From NCBI RefSeq assembly GCF_038957035.1, contig NZ_CP152412.1, positions 1,546,501 to 1,610,500 on the forward strand: a stretch of 64,000 nucleotides of DNA, in the 5' to 3' direction. The notes under the pieces were generated by a model. The model searched no databases. It was not told the DNA's origin and worked only from the letters and a program-made list of their open reading frames with translations. The DNA comes from Bradyrhizobium sp. B097. Its GTDB lineage: Bacteria; Pseudomonadota; Alphaproteobacteria; Rhizobiales; Xanthobacteraceae. How positions within the stretch are numbered: the first letter of the stretch is position 1; the number at the start of each line of letters is the position of its first letter. The position numbers and the translations under genes are program-made. Below are positions 9,016 through 18,467 of this stretch, piece after piece.

Positions 9016-10221
9016 ATGAAATTCGGCATCTTTTACGAGCTGCAACTGCCGCGCCCCTGGAACGACGGCGACGAGCTCCGGCTCTACCAGAACGCGCTGA
9101 CACAATTGGAGACCGCCGACCGGCTCGCTTACGACTACGCCTGGGTCGTCGAGCATCACTTCCTCGAGGAATATTCGCACTCGCCGGCGCCGGAATCCTT
9201 CCTGGCCGCCGCGAGCCAGCGCACCAAGAACATCCGGCTCGGCCACGGCATCTTCCAGCTCACCACCAATCATCCCGCGCGCGTCGCCGAGCGGGTTGCG
9301 GTGCTCGATCTGCTCAGTAACGGCCGCTGCGAGTTCGGTATGGGCGAGAGCGCCTCGATCACCGAGCTGACGCCGTTCGGCCGCGACATGGAGACCAAGC
9401 GCGAGGTGTTCGAGGAGGCGGTGAGTGCGATCTTCCCGATGTTCACCAAGGTCGGCACCGAACATCACGGCAAGTATTTCGATATCCCGCTGCGCAATGT
9501 CGTGCCGAAGCCGGTGCAGAAGCCGCATCCGCCGCTCTGGATGGCGTGCTCGCAATTGCCGACGATCGAACGCGCCGGACAGAACGGGTTCGGCGCGCTC
9601 GGCTTCCAGTTCGTCAGCGCCGAGGCGGCGCATGCCTGGGTGCACGCCTATTACAACGCGATCACCAAGCGGCTGAACAAGCTCGCCGACTACGAGATCA
9701 ATCCCAACATGGCGCTGGTCTCGTTCTTCATGTGCGCCGAGACCGATGAAGAGGCGCGCAAGCGCGCCGACGGCGCGACCTTCTTCCAGTTCGCGCTGCG
9801 CTATTACGGCCAGGCGCAGAACCGGCAGCGCCCGGCGCCCGGCACCGTCAACATGTGGGACGAGTACAACAAGTGGAAGCGCGAGAATCCCGAGGCGCAG
9901 GAGGCCGCATTGCGCGGCGGCCTGATCGGCTCGCCGGAAACCTTGCGCAAGAAGTTGCGGCGTTTCCGCGCCTCGCATATCGACCAGGTGATCCTGCTCA
10001 ACCAGGCCGGCAAGAACACCCACGAGCACATCTGCGAGTCGCTCGAATTGTTCGGCAAGGAAGTGATGCCCGAGTTCCAGCGCGATCCCGAGCACGATGC
10101 CTGGAAGAAGGGCGTGCTTGACGGCTCGATCCAGCTCGAGGAGATCGACACCCAGGCGTTCTCGGACCGCTACGGCAAACTCGCGGTCAATGTCGGGTCG
10201 AAAGCTGCCGCGGCAGGTTGA
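9016..10221 (+). CDS. LLM-class flavin-dependent monooxygenase
   Basis: 401 residues, bacterial luciferase-like fold. Starts MKFGIFYELQLPRPW; conserved WVVEHHFLEE, NIRLGHGIFQLT, HPARVAERVAVLDLLSNGR, FGMGES, then VPKPVQKPHPPLWMA. Uses reduced flavin and O2 to cleave or hydroxylate an organic substrate that cannot be named from sequence. It lies upstream of the ssu-type sulfonate genes, but a strong terminator follows it, so it is transcribed separately. Start at 9016 (GGGAGTG upstream) rather than the longer frame. Confidence 0.85.
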   Translation: MKFGIFYELQLPRPWNDGDELRLYQNALTQLETADRLAYDYAWVVEHHFLEEYSHSPAPESFLAAASQRTKNIRLGHGIFQLTTNHPARVAERVAVLDLLSNGRCEFGMGESASITELTPFGRDMETKREVFEEAVSAIFPMFTKVGTEHHGKYFDIPLRNVVPKPVQKPHPPLWMACSQLPTIERAGQNGFGALGFQFVSAEAAHAWVHAYYNAITKRLNKLADYEINPNMALVSFFMCAETDEEARKRADGATFFQFALRYYGQAQNRQRPAPGTVNMWDEYNKWKRENPEAQEAALRGGLIGSPETLRKKLRRFRASHIDQVILLNQAGKNTHEHICESLELFGKEVMPEFQRDPEHDAWKKGVLDGSIQLEEIDTQAFSDRYGKLAVNVGSKAAAAG

Positions 10222-10304
10222 TCGATTCCTGTGCAGCGACCTCGCGATCGCGTGAAGAAAATAATTCGCTACGCGCGACCTGCGCCTTGAACGAAACGGC
10301 ACGC

Positions 10305-10341
10305 GCGATGCCTGCACCGAAGTGCAGGCATCGCTATTTTT
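10305..10341 (+). terminator. Rho-independent terminator after the LLM monooxygenase
   Basis: Perfect 13-bp stem GCGATGCCTGCAC / GTGCAGGCATCGC with a CGAA tetraloop, followed by TATTTTTG. It separates the monooxygenase gene from the sulfonate transporter operon. Confidence 0.92.
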
Positions 10342-10437
10342 GTGCGGTGCTCGACAGCTTCATTCGCGCGCCCCATCATCCTGACATCGCATGATCGCGT
10401 GTTGAGAAGCGCGCTTGATCGTCAGGAGAGTCTTGGA

Positions 10438-11388
10438 ATGAAGCGTCGTGAGTTCCTCCAGCTGTCGCTTGCCACGGCCGCTGCTGCTGCACTGTCAGGG
10501 CGTGCGCGGGCCCAGGCGGACGCGAAGGAAATTCGTATCGGCTACCAGAAGAACGGCGTGCTCGTTATCACGCGCCAGCGTGAGGCCTTGGAAAATCATT
10601 TCAAGCCGCAGGGCGTCAGCGTGAAATGGGTCGAGTTCTCCTCGGGCCCGCCGATGATGGAGGCGATGAATGTCGGCAGCGTCGATTACGGCGCGGTCGG
10701 CGATTCCCCGCCGATCTTCGCACAAGCCGCGGGCGCGGCCATCGTCTATGCCGCCGCGCAGCCCATCATCAATGGGTCGGGCATCCTGGTGCCGCAGAAT
10801 TCGGCAATCACAGGCATCGCCGATCTCAAGGGCAAGCGCGTCGGCTTCACGAAGGGATCCAGCGCCCACAACGTCGTGATCCAGACGCTGGAAAAGGCCG
10901 GGCTGACCTATGACGACATCACGCCGGTCTATCTGACGCCGCCGGACGCAGGTCCTGCCTTTGCCAATGGCGGCATCGACGCCTGGGCGATCTGGGATCC
11001 GTATTTCGCGATCGCCGAGACCAGGCAGAACGGCCGCATTCTGGTCAAGAGCAGCGATATCACCAAGACCAACGCGTTCTACATCGCCAACCGCGACTTC
11101 GCGAACAGGCACGGCGCCCTGCTGCAGCAGATCGTCGATGTCACGACATCGACCGCGGCCTGGGCGCAGGCGCACCCAGACGACGTCGCGAAATCGCTGG
11201 CCGCCGTCACCGGCGTCCCGCTCGATATCCAGACCATCGCGGCGAGGCGGGCCGGCTTCTCGGTCGGCCCCGTGACCGACGACATCATTGCGACCCAGCA
11301 GGGCGTCGCCGACCGCTTCTTCAAGCTCGGCCTGATCCCAAAGCAGATCGCGATTCGCGACATCGTCTGGCGCAACACCCAGACCTGA
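10438..11388 (+). CDS. ssuA: Aliphatic sulfonate ABC transporter substrate-binding protein (first copy)
   Basis: 316 residues. The N-terminus MKRREFLQLSLATAAAAALS is a twin-arginine-type signal. Mature start KEIRIGYQKNGVLVITR; conserved [37 protein letters not shown] and AWAIWDPY, all hallmarks of the SsuA/TauA/NrtA periplasmic binding family. AGGAGA precedes the ATG. It binds sulfonate-like ligands for the SsuBC transporter encoded downstream. A second paralogue follows 39 bp later. Confidence 0.9.
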   Translation: MKRREFLQLSLATAAAAALSGRARAQADAKEIRIGYQKNGVLVITRQREALENHFKPQGVSVKWVEFSSGPPMMEAMNVGSVDYGAVGDSPPIFAQAAGAAIVYAAAQPIINGSGILVPQNSAITGIADLKGKRVGFTKGSSAHNVVIQTLEKAGLTYDDITPVYLTPPDAGPAFANGGIDAWAIWDPYFAIAETRQNGRILVKSSDITKTNAFYIANRDFANRHGALLQQIVDVTTSTAAWAQAHPDDVAKSLAAVTGVPLDIQTIAARRAGFSVGPVTDDIIATQQGVADRFFKLGLIPKQIAIRDIVWRNTQT

Positions 11389-11427
11389 TCGGCGCGTTTG
11401 GTCAATTCATATGCAGAGGACATTCCC

Positions 11428-12381
11428 ATGACGCGTTTATTTCGACGCTGGGTTGCCCGCGCAGTGCTCTCGCTCAGCATCGTCGCGGCGACCGTCAGCG
11501 CTTCCTACGGCCAGGAGAAAGTCGTCCGCATCGGCTATCAGAAATACGGCAAGCTGGTGCTCTTGAAGAGCAAGGGCTCGCTCGAGGAGAAGCTGAAATC
11601 GGTCGGCACCAAGGTGGTGTGGACCGAGTTTCCGTCCGGGCCGCCGCTGCTTGAAGCGCTCAATGTCGGCGCGATCGATTTCGGCAACACTGGCGAGGCG
11701 CCGCCGATCTTCGCGCAGGCCGCCGGTGCGCCGATCCAGTATGTCGCCTACGAGCCGCCGGCGCCGAAAGGCGAGGCGATCCTGGTGCCGAAGGACAGCC
11801 CGATCAAGTCGGTCGCCGGTCTCAGGGGCAAGAAGGTCGCGCTGAACAAGGGCTCCAACGTCCACTATCTGCTGGTGAAGGCGTTGGAGAAAGCCGGCGT
11901 CAAATATTCCGAGATCGAGCCGGTGTTCCTGGCGCCCGCCGATGCCCGCGCGGCGTTCGAGCGCGGCGCGGTCGATGCCTGGGTGATCTGGGATCCGTTC
12001 CAGGCCGCGGCGGAGGCCGCGACCGGCGCGCGCACCGTCGCCGACGGCACCGGCATCGTCGCCAACTATCAGTTCTACTTCGCCTCGAAGAAGTTCCTGC
12101 AGGCCGATCCGAAGATCGTCGAGCTCGTGCTGGCGCAGTTGAGCGAGGTCGATGACTGGGCCAAGGGCGATATCCACGCCGTCGCCGAACAGCTCGCGCC
12201 GAGCATCGGCCTGTCGGTGCCGGTGGTCGAGGTCGCGCTGAAGCGGCAGGCCTACGGCATCAAGCCGGTCACCGCCGCCGTGATCGCGGATCAACAACAG
12301 GTCGCCGACACGTTCTTCACGCTCGGCCTGATCCCCAAACAAATCAAGATTTCCGACGTCGCATGGAGGCCGGGCACGTGA
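11428..12381 (+). CDS. ssuA: Aliphatic sulfonate ABC transporter substrate-binding protein (second copy)
   Basis: 317 residues, Sec-type signal peptide ([25 protein letters not shown]). The mature protein [20 protein letters not shown] matches the upstream paralogue throughout ([36 protein letters not shown] in place of the equivalent first-copy block). Divergence in the ligand-facing positions suggests a different sulfonate range. Its stop overlaps the ssuD start (GTGA at 12378-12381), so translation is likely coupled. Confidence 0.9.
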   Translation: MTRLFRRWVARAVLSLSIVAATVSASYGQEKVVRIGYQKYGKLVLLKSKGSLEEKLKSVGTKVVWTEFPSGPPLLEALNVGAIDFGNTGEAPPIFAQAAGAPIQYVAYEPPAPKGEAILVPKDSPIKSVAGLRGKKVALNKGSNVHYLLVKALEKAGVKYSEIEPVFLAPADARAAFERGAVDAWVIWDPFQAAAEAATGARTVADGTGIVANYQFYFASKKFLQADPKIVELVLAQLSEVDDWAKGDIHAVAEQLAPSIGLSVPVVEVALKRQAYGIKPVTAAVIADQQQVADTFFTLGLIPKQIKISDVAWRPGT

Positions 12382-13544
12382 GCACCCCAACCAACGCCAA
12401 TATCCTCTGGTTCCTGCCGACCCACGGCGACAGCCGCTATCTCGGCACGTCGATCGGCGGCCGCGAGGTGAACTTCAACTATCTGCGCCAGATCGCACAG
12501 GCTGCGGACCAGCTCGGCTATTACGGCGTGCTGCTGCCGACTGGGCGGAGCTGCGAGGATTCCTGGGTGGTGGCCTCAGCCGTCGCGCCCTGGACCGAGC
12601 GCCTGCGCTATCTTGTGGCGGTCAGGCCCGGCCTGCAGTCGCCGAGCGTTGCCGCCCGCATGACCGCGACCTTGGACCGGCTGTCGAACGGCCGTCTCTT
12701 GATCAACGTCGTCACCGGCGGCGATCCGATCGAGAACAAGGGCGACGGCATCTTCCTCGACCACGATGAACGCTACGCGGTGACGCGCGAGTTCCTCAAC
12801 GTCTACAGCGATCTGCTGGCAGGCAAGACGGTCAATGTCGAAGGCAAGCACATCCGGATCGAGGATGGCCGCCTGCTGTTCAATCCCGTGCAGTCGCCGC
12901 GCCCGCCGCTGTATTTCGGCGGCTCGTCGGATGCCGGCATCGACGTCGCGGTCGACACCGTCGACAAATATCTGACCTGGGGCGAGCCGCCGGCGCAGGT
13001 CGCCGAGAAGATTGCCAAGGTGAAGGCCGTTGCCGCCCAACGCGGCCGCAAGCTGTCGTTCGGCATCCGCCTGCATGTGATCGTGCGCGAGACCAACGCG
13101 GAGGCCTGGAAGGCCGCCGACGAGCTGATCCAGTACGTCACCGACGACACTATCGTTGCCGCGCAGAAGATCTTCGCGCGGATGGATTCGGTCGGCCAGC
13201 AGCGCATGGCGCAGCTGCATGGCGGCCGGCGCGACAAGCTCGAGATCAGCCCGAACCTCTGGGCCGGCGTCGGCCTGGTGCGCGGCGGGGCCGGCACCGC
13301 GCTGGTCGGCGATCCCCAGACCGTCGCCGCGCGGATCAAGGAGTATCAGGACGTCGGCGTCGATACCTTCATCATGTCGGGCTATCCGCATCTCGAGGAA
13401 GCCTATCGGTTCGCCGAGCTGGTGTTCCCGCTGCTGTCGCTGGCGCAGCCCGGCAACGTGACGCCGATCCGCGTCAACACCGGACCGTTCGGTGAGACCA
13501 TCGGCAACGACTACCGTCCGCAGAAGCAGGCATCGCAATCATGA
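12378..13544 (+). CDS. ssuD: FMNH2-dependent alkanesulfonate monooxygenase
   Basis: 388 residues from GTG 12378. Cleaves alkanesulfonates to aldehyde plus sulfite with FMNH2 and O2. Family marks: [75 protein letters not shown], and [20 protein letters not shown]. An ATG at 12363 is in frame, but GGAGG at 12366-12370 is spaced for the GTG, which overlaps the ssuA stop. Ends overlapping the ssuC start (ATGA). Confidence 0.95.
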   Translation: MSTPTNANILWFLPTHGDSRYLGTSIGGREVNFNYLRQIAQAADQLGYYGVLLPTGRSCEDSWVVASAVAPWTERLRYLVAVRPGLQSPSVAARMTATLDRLSNGRLLINVVTGGDPIENKGDGIFLDHDERYAVTREFLNVYSDLLAGKTVNVEGKHIRIEDGRLLFNPVQSPRPPLYFGGSSDAGIDVAVDTVDKYLTWGEPPAQVAEKIAKVKAVAAQRGRKLSFGIRLHVIVRETNAEAWKAADELIQYVTDDTIVAAQKIFARMDSVGQQRMAQLHGGRRDKLEISPNLWAGVGLVRGGAGTALVGDPQTVAARIKEYQDVGVDTFIMSGYPHLEEAYRFAELVFPLLSLAQPGNVTPIRVNTGPFGETIGNDYRPQKQASQS

Positions 13545-14449
13545 GTCTCATCGACAGTCTTCCGCGCCGCAAAGCGTTTTCGAGCGAAGTGGATGCCGGT
13601 TCGCGTGAAGAAAACGCGTCAGAACAAAAATCTGGAGCTCCATTCCGATCCCATCGGAACGGAAACAGCTCCAGCGCCCCGAAACTTCCAAAGGTCGATG
13701 GCCTGATCCCCTGGATCGTGCCGCTTGCGATCGTGCTGATCTGGCAGCTTGCCTGCGTCACCGGTTTCGTGCCCTCGCGCGTGCTGCCGGCGCCGACCGA
13801 TGTCGCGCTGGCCGGGTGGAAGCTGCTGCTGTCAGGTGAACTGGTCCGCAACATCTGGGTCAGCTTCTGGCGCGCCTCGATCGGCTTTGTGATCGGTGGC
13901 GGCATCGGCTTTGCGTTCGGGCTCGCCAACGGGCTGTCGCAGCTGTCGGCGAAGCTCACCGACACCACGCTGCAGATGGTGCGCAACATCCCGCATCTGG
14001 CGCTGATCCCGCTCGTCATCCTGTGGTTCGGCATCGACGAGTCGGCAAAACTGTTCCTGGTCGCGCTCGGCGTGTTCTTCCCGATCTATCTCAACACGCT
14101 GCACGGCATCCGCACCGTCGATCCGCAGCTGATCGAGATGGGCCGCATCTACGGCATGACCGACGGCGAACTGTTCCGCCGGGTGATCTTCCCGGGCGCG
14201 CTGCCCTCGATCTTCGTCGGGCTGCGCTTCGCGCTCGGCATCATGTGGCTGACGCTGATCGTCGCCGAGACCATCGCTGCCTCGTCGGGCCTCGGCTACA
14301 TGGCGATGCAGGCGCGCGAGTTCATGCTGATCGACGTGGTCGTGCTCTCGATCCTGATCTACGCCTTGCTCGGCAAGCTCGCCGACAGCGCCTCGCGGGC
14401 GCTGGAGCGACTGACTTTGTCGTGGCACCCCGCCTTCCAGAACAAGTGA
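13541..14449 (+). CDS. ssuC: Sulfonate ABC transporter permease, with repeat-encoded N-terminal insert
   Basis: 302 residues; the permease domain (BPD_transp_1) starts near residue 52 ([19 protein letters not shown]) with the EAA-type loop around [23 protein letters not shown]. Residues about 10-44 ([20 protein letters not shown] onward) are the in-frame translation of the dispersed repeat also found at 4495-4587. Excluding this insert the N-terminal cytoplasmic tail is the normal short length. The frame is intact, so the gene probably still functions. Start overlaps the ssuD stop. Confidence 0.93.
   Translation: MSLIDSLPRRKAFSSEVDAGSREENASEQKSGAPFRSHRNGNSSSAPKLPKVDGLIPWIVPLAIVLIWQLACVTGFVPSRVLPAPTDVALAGWKLLLSGELVRNIWVSFWRASIGFVIGGGIGFAFGLANGLSQLSAKLTDTTLQMVRNIPHLALIPLVILWFGIDESAKLFLVALGVFFPIYLNTLHGIRTVDPQLIEMGRIYGMTDGELFRRVIFPGALPSIFVGLRFALGIMWLTLIVAETIAASSGLGYMAMQAREFMLIDVVVLSILIYALLGKLADSASRALERLTLSWHPAFQNK
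13569..13672. repeat. Dispersed ~100-bp repeat inserted in frame in ssuC (copy 2)
   Basis: Inverted relative to copy 1 at 4495-4587. Matching blocks include GTTTTCGAGCGAAGTGGAT, GGTTCGCGTGAAGAAAACGC and the terminal small palindrome TTCCGATCCCATCGGAA. Its length and phase keep the ssuC frame open with no stop codon. Confidence 0.9.
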
Positions 14450-14451
14450 GA

Positions 14452-15288
14452 ATGAGAATGCAAGAAGCGCTTCGTTTCCAGCCCGTCGACGCCGAACCGG
14501 TCGTCGTGAAGGCGCGGCATTTGCGGCGGGTGGCGGAAGGCGCGGCCCGCGGGTTGTCGCTGAGCATTCGCGGCTTGCGCAAGGCGTTCGGCGACAATGA
14601 GGTGCTGCGCGGCATCGACCTGCACATCCCGGCCGGCCAGTTCGTCGCGATCGTCGGCCGCAGCGGCTGCGGCAAGAGCACGCTGCTGCGCCTGATCGCC
14701 GGGCTCGACGCGCCGACAGCGGGAAGCATTGCCTTCGGCGAACAGCCCCGGGCGCAGGACGTCCGCGTCATGTTCCAGGAGCCGCGCCTGCTGCCCTGGG
14801 CGCGGGTACTGTCCAATGTCGAGGTCGGGCTCGGGCGCGAGCGCTCGTCGGCCGACGCGCAGGCGCGCGCCGAGCGGGCGCTGGTCGAGGTTGGCCTCGG
14901 CGACAAGCGCGACCAATGGCCGGCGGTGCTGTCAGGCGGCCAGAGGCAGCGCGTGGCGCTGGCGCGGGCGCTGGTCTCCCAACCGCGCGTGCTGGCGTTC
15001 GACGAGCCGCTCGGCGCGCTCGATGCGCTGACTCGCATTTCGATGCAGCAATTGCTGGAGCGGGTCTGGCGCGACCAGGGCTTTACCGCGATCCTGGTGA
15101 CACACGATGTCGCCGAGGCGGTCGCGCTTGCCGACCGCGTGCTGGTCATCGAGGACGGCCGGATCGCCGAGGATGTCACGATCGACCTGCCGCGGCCGCG
15201 CCGGCGCGGTTCGGCCGAGCTCGCCGCGCTGGAAGGCGAGATCCTGAAGCACCTGCTCGAGGGCAGCGAAGACACATCCGATCTGTGA
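14452..15288 (+). CDS. ssuB: Sulfonate ABC transporter ATP-binding protein
   Basis: 278 residues (276 if the second ATG at 14458 is used). Walker [10 protein letters not shown] at residues 69-77, Q-loop [13 protein letters not shown], signature [15 protein letters not shown], Walker [13 protein letters not shown] and H-loop [14 protein letters not shown] ([13 protein letters not shown]). Energises SsuC. An N-terminal extension of about 35 residues precedes the ABC domain. The gene starts 2 bp after the ssuC stop, so it is in the same operon. Confidence 0.95.
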   Translation: MRMQEALRFQPVDAEPVVVKARHLRRVAEGAARGLSLSIRGLRKAFGDNEVLRGIDLHIPAGQFVAIVGRSGCGKSTLLRLIAGLDAPTAGSIAFGEQPRAQDVRVMFQEPRLLPWARVLSNVEVGLGRERSSADAQARAERALVEVGLGDKRDQWPAVLSGGQRQRVALARALVSQPRVLAFDEPLGALDALTRISMQQLLERVWRDQGFTAILVTHDVAEAVALADRVLVIEDGRIAEDVTIDLPRPRRRGSAELAALEGEILKHLLEGSEDTSDL

Positions 15289-15295
15289 GGTCGCC

Positions 15296-15880
15296 ATGAA
15301 TTCCGTCGTCCGCAATGTTTCGATCGAGCCCGCGGTGGCGGCCGATGAATTCCGTGGCGCGATGCGCCATCTCACCGGCGGCGTCAGCGTCATCACCGCC
15401 GGCCGGGGCAAGGATATTTCGGGCATGACGGTGACCTCGGTGTCGTCGCTGTCGGTCGAGCCGCCGTCGCTGATCGTCAGCATCAACCGCGCCGCCTCGT
15501 CGTGGCCGCTGATCGCGCGCCACGGCGTGTTCGGCGTCAACATCCTGACCGCGGATCAGCTCGACATCGCCGAGCGCTTCACCGGCAAGGGCGGCCTCAA
15601 GGGCGCCGACCGGTTCACGGGCGCCGAATGGACGACGCGCGCCTCGGGCGTGCCGTTGCTGGTCGGAGCGCTGGCAGCGATCGACTGTGAGGTCGAGGAG
15701 GTCATCGAGCGGCATTCGCACGCGATCGTCATCGGTCGCGTGCTCGATGTGATCGCATCGGAGCGCACCGCCGCGCTGGCGTATTGGCACGGCGAATATG
15801 TCGCGATCGACCGCGACGAAGGCGCCGCCAGGCTGGCCGAGGTCAGCCTGCCGTCGCGTCACGTCCATGGTGTGCGCTAG
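15296..15880 (+). CDS. Flavin reductase (FMN reductase-like domain), probable SsuD partner
   Basis: 194 residues, flavin reductase-like split-barrel: FRGAMRHLTGGVSVITAG, GMTVTSVSSLSVEPPSLIVSIN, FGVNILTADQLDIAERF, FTGAEWTTRASGVPLL, and IGRVLDVIASERTAALAYW. Located 7 bp after ssuB with an AGGTCGCC leader, so probably the last gene of the ssu operon, supplying reduced flavin to SsuD and perhaps to the LLM monooxygenase upstream. It belongs to the HpaC/PF01613-type family, not to the classical NADPH-dependent SsuE family, so I leave the symbol blank. Confidence 0.88.
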   Translation: MNSVVRNVSIEPAVAADEFRGAMRHLTGGVSVITAGRGKDISGMTVTSVSSLSVEPPSLIVSINRAASSWPLIARHGVFGVNILTADQLDIAERFTGKGGLKGADRFTGAEWTTRASGVPLLVGALAAIDCEVEEVIERHSHAIVIGRVLDVIASERTAALAYWHGEYVAIDRDEGAARLAEVSLPSRHVHGVR

Positions 15881-15904
15881 CGCGCTGCTTGTCCGGATCA
15901 GGCG

Positions 15905-16282
15905 TCAGAACACTGCGCTCAGCGACGCCGGGCTGTCGATGATCACGGTGCTGCCGCGGACGCCAGCCCATACGGCCTGGATGGTCTGAGCTGTATTGCC
16001 CAGCGGGATGCCGACGACGAGCGTGGTCGGGATGCGGCCGAAGCTCGACGGGGTCTCGTTATAGGTGAAGCTCGCGACCACCGGCGAGACCTTGCCATTG
16101 ACGGTGACGCCGAAACTGCCGCCCGGAATGTCGTTGCCCGTGGCGTAGGGATTCGGAACGTTGAGGGTGATGATCGCGGTGGTGCCGACGCCCTCCGGGA
16201 TCGTCAGGCTGAGGCCTTGCATCGGCGTGAAAGTCCCGGAGTTGGTGGACAACGTGCCGGCGGTCTGCGCGTAAAGGGCCAT
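15905..16282 (-). CDS. Conserved hypothetical protein
   Basis: 125 residues, start at 16282 with GGAGAG upstream. Rich in Thr/Gly/Val/Pro with alternating hydrophobic residues (GLSLTIPEGVGTTAIITLNV, GIPLGNTAQTIQAVWAGV), suggesting a beta-sandwich. Resembles small proteins found singly or in several copies in Bradyrhizobium genomes, function unknown. No signal peptide. Convergent with the flavin reductase gene. Confidence 0.6.
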   Translation of the reverse strand: MALYAQTAGTLSTNSGTFTPMQGLSLTIPEGVGTTAIITLNVPNPYATGNDIPGGSFGVTVNGKVSPVVASFTYNETPSSFGRIPTTLVVGIPLGNTAQTIQAVWAGVRGSTVIIDSPASLSAVF

Positions 16283-16462
16283 ATCACTCTCCAGTTGTCG
16301 AAATATAAAAGCGCAATAGGAGATTGAATAAGGCAACTGGCCGCAAGACTCAAGGGATGAATGGCAAGGGAACGTCAACGGGGCCGGCGCGGCATGTTGG
16401 CCGTGGCGCTTTGCCGGCAAGCGCACTAAAAGCCGCGGATGTTTCGCAGACGTGACGGTTCG

Positions 16463-16618
16463 ATGAAGCGCGTGGGAGCCTGGCTGTTCTATGTCGTCGG
16501 CGCAATCGCCGTCGCGTATCTTGCGCTCTATGCGTATGTGACCTTCACCGGCCGCGACATCACACCCGGCGATCCGATCCGGATTTTTCGCAAGCCCGAT
16601 GCGCCCAACTATTCGTGA
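16463..16618 (+). CDS. Small single-span membrane protein
   Basis: 51 residues: MKRVGAWLFYVVGAIAVAYL..., one transmembrane helix near the N-terminus and a polar tail GRDITPGDPIRIFRKPD. An in-frame ATG at 16439 would add eight Arg-rich residues; neither start has a strong ribosome-binding site. High third-position GC supports coding. No function recognised. Confidence 0.5.
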   Translation: MKRVGAWLFYVVGAIAVAYLALYAYVTFTGRDITPGDPIRIFRKPDAPNYS

Positions 16619-16659
16619 GGCGCGGCCGTCGCGGCGGGATCACCCGCCGCTGCTCTTTC

Positions 16660-18045
16660 TCAGCCGGCGCTCGCCATGCGCTGATAATCGGGCGCGCCGT
16701 TGCCGGCCGGGGTGATCGGGATGCCGCCGTCGGCATATTCGTTCAGCTTGTTGCGCAGCGTGCGGATCGAGATGCCGAGGATGTTGGCCGCATGGGTGCG
16801 GTTGCCGAGGCAGTGCTTCAGCGTTTCCAGGATCAAATCGCGTTCGACGTCGGCGACGGTGCGGCCCACCAGCGCGCGGGTGACCTGCTCGGCGGCCAGC
16901 GTGGCATGCGCGACCGCGGGCGCGGTCTTGGCGAGGTCGAGACGGTCGCCGTCGGGGGTCAGGATCGCGTCGGCACCGATTTCGTCGCCCTGCGCCATCA
17001 GGACCGAGCGATGGATGGTGTTCTCGAGCTCGCGGACGTTGCCCTGCCAGCGGTTCGCAGTCAGGACGCGGCGGGCCTCGGTCGAGATCGGGCGGACCGC
17101 CACGCCGTTGGCTTCGGCATATTTCTTGGCGAAATGCTGCGCCAGTTCGATGATGTCGGCCGGACGATCGCGCAGCGGCGGGATCTTCAGGTTGACGACG
17201 TTGAGGCGGAACAGCAGGTCCTCGCGGAAGCTGCCTTCGCGTACCGCCTCCGACAGATTGCGGTTCGAGGTCGCGATGATGCGGATGTCGACCGGAACCG
17301 GCTTGGTGCCGCCGACGCGGTCGATCACGCGCTCCTGGATCGCGCGCAGCAGCTTGGACTGCAGGCGGACATCCATCTCGGAGATTTCGTCGAGCAGCAG
17401 CGTGCCGCCGGTCGCTTCCTCGAACTTGCCGATGCGGCGCGCCACCGCGCCGGTGAAGGCGCCCTTCTCATGGCCGAACAGCTCGGATTCCAAGAGGTGC
17501 TCGGGGATCGCAGCGCAGTTGATCGAGATGAACGGCCGCTTGGCGCGGGCCGAGCGGGAGTGGACATAGCGCGCCAGTACCTCCTTGCCGGTGCCGGACT
17601 CGCCGGTGATCATCACGGAGGCGTCCGAGCCCGCGATCTGCTGCGCGAGCCTGATCACCCGGCCCATCGCCTCGTCGCGATAAATCAGGTCGCGCGCGTC
17701 GTTGGCGACCGCGGCGAGCACGGCTGCGATCAGCTCGGGGTCCGGCGGCAGCGGGATGTATTCCTTGGCGCCGGCGTGGATCGCGGCGACCGCGGCGCGG
17801 GCATCGTTGGAGATGCCGCAGGCGACGATCGGCACGTGGATGTGTTCGGCCTCGAGCCGCATCACGAGGTCGCGGATGTCGAGGCCGACATCAACCAGCA
17901 GGAGGTCGGCGCCCTTGCCGCTGCGCAGCACGTTCATCGCCTGCTCGGCGGCCTCGGCGTGGGTCACCGAGGCGCCGTTGTCCATCGCGATCTTGGTCGC
18001 GATCGTGAGCTGGCCCTTCAGGGTGCCAACGATGAGAAGCCGCAT
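16660..18045 (-). CDS. flbD: Sigma-54-dependent flagellar response regulator FlbD
   Basis: 461 residues. Receiver-like domain (1-110, LLLVDVGLD around residue 50), AAA+ sigma-54 activation domain with Walker A GESGTGKE (148-155), the sigma-54 contacting loop GAFTGA (195-200) and LLDEISEMD, then a C-terminal Fis-type helix-turn-helix (HAANILGISIRTLRNKLNEY). In Caulobacter FlbD activates late flagellar genes and represses fliF; here it ends the fliF-fliG-fliH-fliN cluster in the same order. A 53-bp gap separates it from fliN. Confidence 0.93.
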   Translation of the reverse strand: MRLLIVGTLKGQLTIATKIAMDNGASVTHAEAAEQAMNVLRSGKGADLLLVDVGLDIRDLVMRLEAEHIHVPIVACGISNDARAAVAAIHAGAKEYIPLPPDPELIAAVLAAVANDARDLIYRDEAMGRVIRLAQQIAGSDASVMITGESGTGKEVLARYVHSRSARAKRPFISINCAAIPEHLLESELFGHEKGAFTGAVARRIGKFEEATGGTLLLDEISEMDVRLQSKLLRAIQERVIDRVGGTKPVPVDIRIIATSNRNLSEAVREGSFREDLLFRLNVVNLKIPPLRDRPADIIELAQHFAKKYAEANGVAVRPISTEARRVLTANRWQGNVRELENTIHRSVLMAQGDEIGADAILTPDGDRLDLAKTAPAVAHATLAAEQVTRALVGRTVADVERDLILETLKHCLGNRTHAANILGISIRTLRNKLNEYADGGIPITPAGNGAPDYQRMASAG

Positions 18046-18098
18046 GATGATCTCCTGTTCGTCTGGTCGCGCAGGTTCCGCGCGCTACCGTCAAGTTG

Positions 18099-18449
18099 TT
18101 ACGAGCGTTCTGCCTTGATGATTTCTGTCATGGTCACGCCGAGCTTGTCTTCCACCAGCACCACTTCACCACGCGCCACCAGGCGGTTGTTGACGTAGAT
18201 GTCGATCGCCTCGCCGACGCGGCGGTCGAGCTCGAGCACGGTGCCCGGTCCGAGCTTCAAGAGGTCGCCGACGTCCATCTTGGAGCGGCCGAGCACCGCC
18301 GAGACCTGCACCGGCACGTCGAACACGGCCTCGAGGTCGGCGGCGATGCGCGCGGCATTTTCGTCCTCGTTGTAGCCGATGTCGTCGATCCCGGGCGCGT
18401 CCGCGGCGTTGAGATCGGGAAGCGGGACGTGGGTGTCGGTGTCGCTCAT
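18099..18449 (-). CDS. fliN: Flagellar motor switch protein FliN
   Basis: 116 residues. C-terminal SpoA/CheC-like domain: FDVPVQVSAVLGRSKMDVGDLLKLGPGTVLELDRR region, VGEAIDIYVNNRLVARGEVVLVEDKLGVTMTEII. Builds the cytoplasmic C-ring with FliG and FliM, controlling rotation or stopping of the motor. It starts 18 bp after the fliH stop, with an Asp/Asn-rich N-terminal tail of ~35 residues as usual in alphaproteobacteria. Confidence 0.95.
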   Translation of the reverse strand: MSDTDTHVPLPDLNAADAPGIDDIGYNEDENAARIAADLEAVFDVPVQVSAVLGRSKMDVGDLLKLGPGTVLELDRRVGEAIDIYVNNRLVARGEVVLVEDKLGVTMTEIIKAERS

Positions 18450-18467
18450 GGTTCAGCCCTCAATCCT

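Noticed and set aside
8875..10317. Minus-strand 480-codon frame opposite the LLM monooxygenase
   Set aside because: Arg/Leu/Glu-rich shadow without motif, and the terminator and start features fit the plus-strand gene.
16660..18045. Possibility that FlbD is NtrC or another nitrogen regulator
   Set aside because: Position at the end of fliF-fliG-fliH-fliN and the degenerate receiver domain match FlbD; no histidine kinase gene is adjacent.
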